A stretch of DNA of 5,464 nucleotides. Source: Bacteroidota bacterium (GTDB taxonomy: Bacteria > Bacteroidota > Bacteroidia > Bacteroidales > VadinHA17). Under the pieces are notes generated by a model. That model had not been told where the DNA came from and did not search any database. It was given only the letters and a program-made list of their open reading frames with translations. The stretch is taken from assembly GCA_006227095.1 (NCBI GenBank), contig SBFZ01000042.1:1-5464 (forward strand). The letters are read 5' to 3'. The translations under genes were made by a program, and so were the position numbers. Positions 1 to 5,464 of the stretch are shown here, piece after piece (the stretch's first letter is position 1; every line of letters starts with the position of its first letter).

Positions 1-707
1 TGTACGGTCCCTGTTTCGGCGATGCCAACTGGCTGATGTTCGACTATAACAGGGGATATGCCCCTGACATTGAAGCTTCAGGAATAATGGATCTTTTCAG
101 ACTCCCAAAATTTGCCTACTGGTTTTACCGGAGCCAGGCTGACGAAGGACCCGTCTGCTTCATAGCACATCATAACCTTCCTTCATCGGGAAATACCGTC
201 AGGGTCTTCAGCAATGCTGACACCATCATGCTCTTCCGGAATGACACCCTCATTGCGGTGCAGGGGCCAGACAGGGATACATCCTCCGCTAACCTGCGGC
301 ATCCGCCATTCACCTTCACCCTGCCAGGATACCAGGCAGGAACCCTCAGGGCATCAGCAATACGCAGGGGAACAGAAGTGGCATCCCATTCAGTTGCCAC
401 CGCCGGGAGACCGGTGGCAATCCGTCTCACGGCAGATTTCAGCAACAAACCCCTTCAGGGTGACGGCGCCGATGTGGTTTTTGTCTATGCCACCCTTATT
501 GACTCAGCAGGGAACACGGTCCATACCGCCGACTCTCCCGTGGAATTCACAGTCAGGGGAAATGCCGAACTGACAGGAGATAACCCGGCCAGGGCGGAGG
601 CAGGTATCGCATCCATACTGCTGAGATCAGGGAATCCCGGGAAAATCATGATCAGAGCCTCATCACCAGGACTGTCAGTGGCAGAGCTGATGACAGAGTC
701 AAGATGA
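1..707 (+). CDS. Glycoside hydrolase family 2 protein, C-terminal part (5' end off the left edge)
   Basis: This is the last 234 codons of a longer gene; the frame is open from position 3 and ends at the TGA at 705-707. The first visible residues (GDANWLMFDYNRGYAPD, about 6-22, then SGIMDLFRLPK and YRSQ to residue 45) match the end of the GH2 TIM barrel in Bacteroidota beta-galactosidase-like enzymes. A short beta-rich DUF4982-like domain follows at about 50-135, with the core VRVFSNADTIMLFRND. A final immunoglobulin-like GH2 C-terminal domain covers about 136-228 (IRLTADF, GDGADVVFVYATLIDSAGN, AEAGIASILLRSG). The acid/base and nucleophile glutamates lie upstream, outside the window, so substrate specificity (beta-galactoside, beta-glucuronide or another) cannot be assigned. 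Such enzymes are usually exported and degrade plant or algal polysaccharides. The internal ATG at 36 is not a real start because it sits inside conserved barrel sequence. The gene converges on the SGNH-MBOAT gene and is probably unrelated to it. Confidence 0.88.
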   Translation, partial: YGPCFGDANWLMFDYNRGYAPDIEASGIMDLFRLPKFAYWFYRSQADEGPVCFIAHHNLPSSGNTVRVFSNADTIMLFRNDTLIAVQGPDRDTSSANLRHPPFTFTLPGYQAGTLRASAIRRGTEVASHSVATAGRPVAIRLTADFSNKPLQGDGADVVFVYATLIDSAGNTVHTADSPVEFTVRGNAELTGDNPARAEAGIASILLRSGNPGKIMIRASSPGLSVAELMTESR

Positions 708-717
708 CACGGGTCGT

Positions 718-795
718 TCAGAACCGGAAGTAGATGAAGGGCTGCACAATCTGCGTTCAAAACTTTCAACAGCTGAAGGATTTCACAGGGCAGGC
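718..795 (-). pseudogene. Probable relic of a second MBOAT gene 3' end in the convergent gap
   Basis: Positions 718-747, read on the minus strand, encode VQPFIYFRF followed by TGA, exactly repeating the last nine residues and stop of the SGNH-MBOAT protein. The copy lies 78 bp (26 codons) further downstream in the same frame. Of 30 bases, 28 match the copy at 796-825; the two differences fall in one arginine codon (CGG here, AGA in the gene) and are silent. Between the gene stop and this copy the frame reads ACPVKSFSC, stop, KF, stop, TQI, so it cannot be expressed as an extension. Similarity fades upstream, with TQI against TDV and scattered short matches only. A diverged, mostly deleted paralogue or a recombination scar fits better than a fresh slippage duplication. 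Confidence 0.5.
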
Positions 796-825
796 TCAGA
801 ATCTGAAGTAGATGAAGGGCTGCAC
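796..825 (-). repeat. Intact copy of the duplicated gene tail (30 bp, partner at 718-747)
   Basis: This is the end of the functional SGNH-MBOAT reading frame, coding VQPFIYFRF and the TGA stop. It pairs as a direct repeat with 718-747 at an offset of 78 bp. The first 21 bases of plus-strand identity (805-825 against 727-747) are exact, then come two mismatches within one arginine codon, then five more matching bases including the stop codon. Confidence 0.8.
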
Positions 826-3800
826 CACGTCGGTTCCCACCCTGTGCAGCAACAGTGCAACGGCAAGGGTAACTGCCAGCTGGGCAATAACCGGCATCCT
901 TATGAACAGCCCCCTGTATGACTCCTTGACGGTCACGGGAAGGAAATGCAGAATATATCCTGACACTATAAGAACCACTATCGGCAGGTATGCCATCATG
1001 ACAACGGAATAGTTTCCGGGGTTGAATGATGAGAATATCTGGTTCAGCATTACTCCTGCCTGTTCCATTGTCCCGGCCCTGAAAAAGATCCATGCGAAGC
1101 TGACGAAATTAAATGTCAGAATGATGCCTGCAACATGTGCAATCCGCCTTTTCCTTGTCACTCCCCTGAAGAGATAATGCCAGATCTTTTCCATTATCAG
1201 TGCCACCCCGTGCAGTCCGCCCCATATTACAAACCGGGCTGCAGCACCGTGCCAGAGACCGCCAAGAAGCATTGTTACCATCAGGTTTATTCCTGTTCGC
1301 AGACTCCCTTTCCTGTTTCCCCCGAGAGGTATGTACAGGTAGTCTTTCAGCCATCTTGAGAGGGAGATATGCCATCGCTTCCAGAAGTCACTTATGTTTG
1401 CGGCCTTGTACGGAGAATTGAAGTTAAGCGGCAGCCTGAATCCCATCAGCATGGCCACGCCGATGGCGATATCAGTGTACCCTGAAAAATCACAGTAAAT
1501 CTGCAGGCCGTAGCCATACACAGCCATCAGGTTCTCAAATCCCGAATAGATTGCCGGAGCATCAAAGACCCGGTCAATGAATCCTGAGGAGATGAAGTCA
1601 GATATGAGCATCTTCTTTATAAGCCCCTGCAGTATCAGGAACAACCCGTATCCGAACTCATTCCGGCTGATGGTGTATTCGCCCTTCATCTGGGGGATGA
1701 ACTCTGATGCCCTTACTATAGGACCGGCTACAAGCTGGGGAAAGAAGGTGAGATAGAAGGCGAAGTCGACTATGTTCCGCTCGGCTGCCATCCTCCCGCG
1801 GTAAACATCGATACTGTAGCTGAGTGCCTGGAAGGTAAAGAATGATATACCAACCGGAAGTATTATGTTGGTGACATTGAAGTTTGTTCCGAAGAGGCTG
1901 TTTGACCAGGCAGAGAATATGTCACGGGCAACGAGTGACGTATTGAAGACTGAATTGATAACATCAGTAAAGAAGGCTGCATACTTGAAATATGAGAGAA
2001 AGCCAAGCAGCAATACGATATTGGCTGTCAGCCAGAACCTGCGGCCGGTCCTGCTTTCAGCCCTGCCGGTCATGAGTGCAGTGAACCAGGTGACAAGGGT
2101 TGTGAGGAGCAGCAGTATAATGAATAGCCCCCCTGCCCGATAATAAAAATAGAGGCTGACAAGGAGCAGCCATGTATGGCACATGGCCCTGCGCCTGTGC
2201 ACCAGGGCAAACCCGGCCATAACCACCAGGAAGAAGATCCAGAATCCGGGCGTTGTGAAGATAAATGTCTGATCGGGGTGATATTTGAGGACCGAGGAGA
2301 ACCATGTGATCACCTTACCTGCAATGAAGCTGAGGGTGCTCCCTGTAGGCTCCTCCTCACTTTCTGATTCTGCCAATGCTCCGGAGCCCTCTGAGTCTGA
2401 GGCGGTGACGTCAGCGGTATCTGCTCCGGCCCCGGTGCCGGAGTCATCCCCGGCCCGCAGACCTCCTGACGGCGTCACACTGCCATCATCAGTCATCTCA
2501 GTACCGGCAGGCCTCATCGTCTGGCGTACAGACAGAAGGTCAGAATAGATCCTGGCCGCAATGGTATCGGTTCCGGCATTTGAAAGGTGAGTCAGGTCTT
2601 TTGATGCGAGGGCCGGCAGGTGATTATACCAGTTCATGATCGATCCCGGGCCGCCCATTGACTCCCATGCATCCCAGAAGAGCACTCCGCTTCTGGCTGC
2701 AGCTTTCATCTGTGCATCACGTATGGCCCTGATATTGGCAAACCTCCGGATAGTGTCATTGTCGCGCAGTGCCATGTCAGTAACACTGACAAGCACCAGC
2801 GGAACTCCGCCTGAGGCCTGCCTGAGGTAGCTGATCTGCTTGACAAGTCCCTCTTCATAGTAATGATATTCACTGCGGACGTTTCTTACAACATTGAGCC
2901 CGAAGTGAAGGAAGATCATATCTGGCTCCAGGCCGGAGAATATCCCTTCAAAACCCTGGTAATCAGTCATGACAAATTCCAGGCCGGCACTGCCGCGAAC
3001 CGGAATGTTATCAACGATCACCCCCGTTTTGCTTTCGAGACTCAGGGCATATACATCAGGCGAATTGCGCCCTGTAAACTCAACGGTAATATCGGATACT
3101 GAAGGGAGAGGCACTGAATACTCCATGGGTCCCTCTCCCATCTGGAGCATTGCAAAGTCAACAAGAGAGTTGCCCGATCTTATGGCCACGAGCACAGTAT
3201 CATGGTTATTGCCGTAGAATATCCTCAGGTTTTCATATACTGACACTGCATCATCTGCGCCGGGAACGGGGCTGATCTTCACTGTAGCAAAAGATCGTGT
3301 GGTGAGACTGTCTCCCGGCGGGGTAAACCGGCAGAGGGCAAGCATCGGACCAAGCCTGTTGTGAGGAAGAATACCGTTCCTGTAGTCGAGGAGGGTATAT
3401 CTCTTCCAGTTTGCTGATGAACGAACCACCCATGACCGGGTGTACATCACAGGCATTACCGGTGATATCATCCCGGGTCCGGTACCCCCTGCCTCCTTCC
3501 TCAGCTCCTGTCTGAGCAATGAGGTAACACGATCACCCTCAACCTGAGAATCTCCGTAATATAGTATTCTTACCTGTCGCCCCAGACCGGCCGAATCACG
3601 GATAGCACCACCCGGCCGGACCGCAGCCGGGGAGACGGGGTCATTGTGGCCGGGCATGACTGAGGCTGAACCAGCCCTGGCATCATTCGCCACGGAAGAA
3701 GAATCATCATGAGCCTGTCCTGAAACAAAATCCGATTCGCTATGGGAGGAGACGGTCACCACCCCGGCAGTGTCATGAATGACACCCTGCTCTGCAGGCA

Positions 3801-3900
3801 GAACATGCCCTTCAGGCCTGCGGCTAACGGTAAGCAGGCTTAGAATGAGGAGTGTCAGAACGACAGTAAGCAGAAATGCGAGGATTCTGCCGGGACGCAT
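796..3900 (-). CDS. SGNH hydrolase-MBOAT fusion, putative polysaccharide or peptidoglycan O-acetyltransferase
   Basis: The 1034-residue protein has an N-terminal membrane anchor (about 6-26), a Ser/Asp/Ala/Gly-rich linker (about 40-106), an SGNH domain (about 109-455), a second acidic linker (about 461-520) and a polytopic MBOAT domain (about 548-1034). SGNH evidence is block I YYGDSQVEGDR with nucleophile candidate Ser118, a GLN block III-like site (334-336), and DLTHLS giving Asp435 and His438. MBOAT evidence is LPVGISFFTFQALSY (681-695), FFPQLVAGPIVR (719-730), KRWHISLSRWLKDYLYIPLG with His844, and GLWHGAA with His884, the usual catalytic-histidine region, ending in PFIYFRF. By family analogy (AlgI/AlgJ, PatA/PatB) the MBOAT part passes acetyl groups across the membrane and the SGNH part transfers or removes them on a glycan outside. 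Acceptor and direction of reaction are unknown. The ATG at 3900 is the first possible start, since an in-frame TAA lies four codons upstream. It is co-oriented with and 13 bp downstream of the lytic transglycosylase gene. Confidence 0.9.
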   Translation of the reverse strand: MRPGRILAFLLTVVLTLLILSLLTVSRRPEGHVLPAEQGVIHDTAGVVTVSSHSESDFVSGQAHDDSSSVANDARAGSASVMPGHNDPVSPAAVRPGGAIRDSAGLGRQVRILYYGDSQVEGDRVTSLLRQELRKEAGGTGPGMISPVMPVMYTRSWVVRSSANWKRYTLLDYRNGILPHNRLGPMLALCRFTPPGDSLTTRSFATVKISPVPGADDAVSVYENLRIFYGNNHDTVLVAIRSGNSLVDFAMLQMGEGPMEYSVPLPSVSDITVEFTGRNSPDVYALSLESKTGVIVDNIPVRGSAGLEFVMTDYQGFEGIFSGLEPDMIFLHFGLNVVRNVRSEYHYYEEGLVKQISYLRQASGGVPLVLVSVTDMALRDNDTIRRFANIRAIRDAQMKAAARSGVLFWDAWESMGGPGSIMNWYNHLPALASKDLTHLSNAGTDTIAARIYSDLLSVRQTMRPAGTEMTDDGSVTPSGGLRAGDDSGTGAGADTADVTASDSEGSGALAESESEEEPTGSTLSFIAGKVITWFSSVLKYHPDQTFIFTTPGFWIFFLVVMAGFALVHRRRAMCHTWLLLVSLYFYYRAGGLFIILLLLTTLVTWFTALMTGRAESRTGRRFWLTANIVLLLGFLSYFKYAAFFTDVINSVFNTSLVARDIFSAWSNSLFGTNFNVTNIILPVGISFFTFQALSYSIDVYRGRMAAERNIVDFAFYLTFFPQLVAGPIVRASEFIPQMKGEYTISRNEFGYGLFLILQGLIKKMLISDFISSGFIDRVFDAPAIYSGFENLMAVYGYGLQIYCDFSGYTDIAIGVAMLMGFRLPLNFNSPYKAANISDFWKRWHISLSRWLKDYLYIPLGGNRKGSLRTGINLMVTMLLGGLWHGAAARFVIWGGLHGVALIMEKIWHYLFRGVTRKRRIAHVAGIILTFNFVSFAWIFFRAGTMEQAGVMLNQIFSSFNPGNYSVVMMAYLPIVVLIVSGYILHFLPVTVKESYRGLFIRMPVIAQLAVTLAVALLLHRVGTDVVQPFIYFRF

Positions 3901-3913
3901 ATTATTCTTTTAA
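3901..3913 (-). promoter_or_regulatory. Short A-rich translation start region between the two operon genes
   Basis: Only 13 bases separate the transglycosylase stop from the SGNH-MBOAT ATG; on the minus strand they read TTAAAAGAATAAT. There is no GGAGG-like Shine-Dalgarno sequence. An A-rich, low-structure leader is typical of Bacteroidota translation initiation. The spacing leaves no room for an independent promoter or terminator, so the second gene is probably read from the upstream transcript. Confidence 0.45.
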
Positions 3914-5464
3914 TCAGCTTTTTTTCCTGATCCGGAGCTTCTGTCCAACCTGTATCCTTGAAGCATCGGAAATATTATTAAGTCTCAGTATATCAGTGGC
4001 TGAAACACCTTCAAACTTTTTGGCTATATCCCAGACGGTGTCACCGTACCTGACAGTATAGAGTTCAAACTCACCATCCTGGACTGATGCTGCTGATGCC
4101 TGCGGGGCAGATGTGACCGAAGATGACGATGCCACCGTTTTGCCCTCAAGCCTCTGCTTCTCTGCAAAGCTCATCGTATTGACCTTGCTGTACCGTTCAG
4201 CTTTTGACGGATCAACATAAATTGAGAGTTTCTGCCCCACCCTGATAGTGTTCCTGTATATGTTGTTCCAGTATCTGAGATCAGAGAGTCCCACATCATA
4301 CCATTCCGATATGAACCCGAGGTTGTCTCCATCCTTGACCGTATAAATCAGTTTGGTCTTGCCGTTGACGTCAGGGGGTGTATAGACCGACTGCTGCGGC
4401 AGGGTTGTCTGGTTGACCCTTGTAAGGTACTGGTCTTTCCTGTATCCGGTAATGGTATCAGTCATTGAAATGAAGTCACCAAGCCTGTCAAGGGGCAGTG
4501 TTACGCTGCTTGGCCTGCTCCGGCCCGGAACCAGTCCGGTACGGTACTGCGGGTTCATTGCCCTGAGCTCATCAAGGGAGAGGTCAAGTACAGCAGCAAT
4601 CTGTTCAAGGTGCACATCAGTTGATACCATGACAGTATCAACAGCGAGGGGGAGATTGATCTGCAGCGGGGCAATATTATGTTCACGGTAATAATTCATG
4701 GCATAGGTGGCAGCCACAAAAGCCGGTATATAACCTCTTGTTTCACGCGGCAGACGGTAATATATCTCCCAGTAATCCTTGCGGTTGCCGGAGCGGCGTA
4801 TTGCCTTGTTCACATTGCCCGGACCACAGTTGTATGCTGCAATGACCAGTATCCAGTCATTGTATATTCCGTAGAGATCCTTCAGGTACCTTGCCGCAGC
4901 ATGGGTGGCCTTGACAGGGTCACGCCGCTCATCCACCACAGAGTTGATGGTAAGACCGTACATCCTGCCGGTACTGTACATGAACTGCCACAGACCGGTG
5001 GCACCGACACGGCTGACTGCGTTGGGATTGAGAGCCGATTCAATCACGGCCATATACTTGAGCTCCACCGGGAGACCGTAATAATCAAAGATGTCTTCAA
5101 TCATGGGGAAGTAAAAGTCCTGAAGACCCAGCATGACCCTGAACCTGTCCACCTTCCGCTCTGTATAAACATGGATATGATTCCTGATGATATTGTTGTA
5201 GGGAAGAATGATCACCGAATTGATGCGGCTGATACGGTCCTTGTATATCGAATCACTGAACTCGGAAATAACAGAATCTGCGGCAGAGATATCAATGCCA
5301 GCCACGGACATCCGTATGAACCAGTTGTTCAGGAGGCTGTCAAGATCATGCTCAATAATCTCTGTTGACTCATCATTCCTTATGATGATCGTATCATTGA
5401 CCGGGTATGCGGGAAGCGCTGCGAATGCAAGCAGCAGCGGAAGGATAAGTATTCTGGGATTTAG
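3914..5464 (-). CDS. mltD: MltD-like lytic murein transglycosylase with LysM domains (start just off the right edge)
   Basis: There are 516 visible codons, and the frame is still open at the right edge, so the start codon lies just outside. Numbering from the edge, residues 2-19 (NPRILILPLLLAFAALPA) form a signal peptide with no lipobox cysteine, so the protein is probably soluble in the periplasm, unlike the E. coli MltD lipoprotein. The GH23 SLT domain is at about 129-241: catalytic Glu142 in AVIESALNPNAVS (codon 5039-5041), then GATGLWQF and AYNCGPGNVNKAI. At about 268-316 lies a degenerate LysM-like segment (HLEQIAAVLDLSLDELRAMNP), as seen in many MltD proteins. Clear LysM domains follow at about 383-427 (YTVKDGDNLGFIS to VGQKLSIYV) and 478-513 (YTVRYGDTVWDIA to VGQKLRIRKK), joined by a Ser/Ala-rich linker. 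It should bind glycan strands and cleave MurNAc-GlcNAc bonds, leaving 1,6-anhydroMurNAc. The internal ATG at 5311 is not the start because it would remove the signal peptide. Confidence 0.93.
   Translation of the reverse strand, partial: LNPRILILPLLLAFAALPAYPVNDTIIIRNDESTEIIEHDLDSLLNNWFIRMSVAGIDISAADSVISEFSDSIYKDRISRINSVIILPYNNIIRNHIHVYTERKVDRFRVMLGLQDFYFPMIEDIFDYYGLPVELKYMAVIESALNPNAVSRVGATGLWQFMYSTGRMYGLTINSVVDERRDPVKATHAAARYLKDLYGIYNDWILVIAAYNCGPGNVNKAIRRSGNRKDYWEIYYRLPRETRGYIPAFVAATYAMNYYREHNIAPLQINLPLAVDTVMVSTDVHLEQIAAVLDLSLDELRAMNPQYRTGLVPGRSRPSSVTLPLDRLGDFISMTDTITGYRKDQYLTRVNQTTLPQQSVYTPPDVNGKTKLIYTVKDGDNLGFISEWYDVGLSDLRYWNNIYRNTIRVGQKLSIYVDPSKAERYSKVNTMSFAEKQRLEGKTVASSSSVTSAPQASAASVQDGEFELYTVRYGDTVWDIAKKFEGVSATDILRLNNISDASRIQVGQKLRIRKKS

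Noticed and set aside
36..38. ATG at position 36 as the start of a small complete gene
   Set aside because: The frame is open to the left edge and the residues before it (GDANWL) belong to the conserved GH2 barrel motif, so this is an internal methionine.
170..448. A 92-codon minus-strand frame inside the GH2 gene
   Set aside because: It is antisense to conserved GH2 C-terminal domain sequence and has no family resemblance.
763..779. Small hairpin (CTTTCA/TGAAGG) in the convergent gap, followed by TTTT when read on the minus strand
   Set aside because: There are only six pairs including one G-U on the plus strand, and on the minus strand one pair is lost and four contiguous pairs remain. 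This is too weak to call an intrinsic terminator.
485..1093. A 202-codon minus-strand frame across the GH2 tail, the gap and the MBOAT 3' end
   Set aside because: It overlaps two supported genes in other frames; its internal AALHLL repeat is only the tail duplication read in the wrong frame.
3901..3925. Run of seven A (minus strand) near the end of the transglycosylase gene as a frameshift site fusing it to the SGNH-MBOAT gene
   Set aside because: The +1 frame needed to join the two genes hits a TAA before the next ATG, and the -1 frame does not match the downstream gene, so no fusion product is possible.
4679..5368. A 229-codon open frame on the plus strand opposite the transglycosylase gene
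   Set aside because: It lies wholly antisense to a strongly supported SLT domain and signal-peptide region, has no recognisable domain, and reads like an antisense shadow.

Overview
The window most likely comes from a member of the Bacteroidota, probably Bacteroidales-like. The support is protein style, not any marker gene: a GH2 glycosidase tail with Bacteroidota-type C-terminal domains, an MltD-type lytic transglycosylase carrying the NCGPGNVNKAI motif, an MBOAT protein ending in the FIYFxF tail typical of that phylum, and an A-rich leader with no Shine-Dalgarno sequence before the one internal start codon. Base composition is moderate, around 50% GC by eye.

Layout: (1) positions 1-707, plus strand, hold the 3' end of a GH2 glycoside hydrolase gene whose catalytic core lies off the left edge. 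(2) Positions 708-795 are a short convergent intergenic gap containing an apparent relic: a second copy of the last ten codons of the neighbouring gene. (3) Positions 796-3900, minus strand, encode a 1034-residue membrane protein that joins an N-terminal extracytoplasmic SGNH/GDSL domain to a C-terminal MBOAT O-acyltransferase. (4) Positions 3914-5464, minus strand, encode an MltD-like lytic transglycosylase with LysM domains; its start codon lies just off the right edge. No tRNA, rRNA, CRISPR array, insertion sequence or convincing terminator was seen.

The two minus-strand genes are 13 bp apart and almost certainly form an operon (transglycosylase first, SGNH-MBOAT second). Lytic transglycosylases need a free C6 hydroxyl on MurNAc to form the 1,6-anhydro product, and MBOAT/SGNH pairs such as PatA/PatB O-acetylate that hydroxyl. 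The simplest reading is therefore a cell-wall module in which one protein cleaves glycan strands and the other sets or removes the acetyl mark that controls cleavage. This is inference from family knowledge and gene order; the acceptor could instead be an exopolysaccharide. The convergent GH2 gene looks unrelated.

The points most worth a second look are the single-chain SGNH-MBOAT architecture, the large insert inside its SGNH domain, and the duplicated gene tail with synonymous differences, which suggests a lost or recombined paralogous MBOAT gene.
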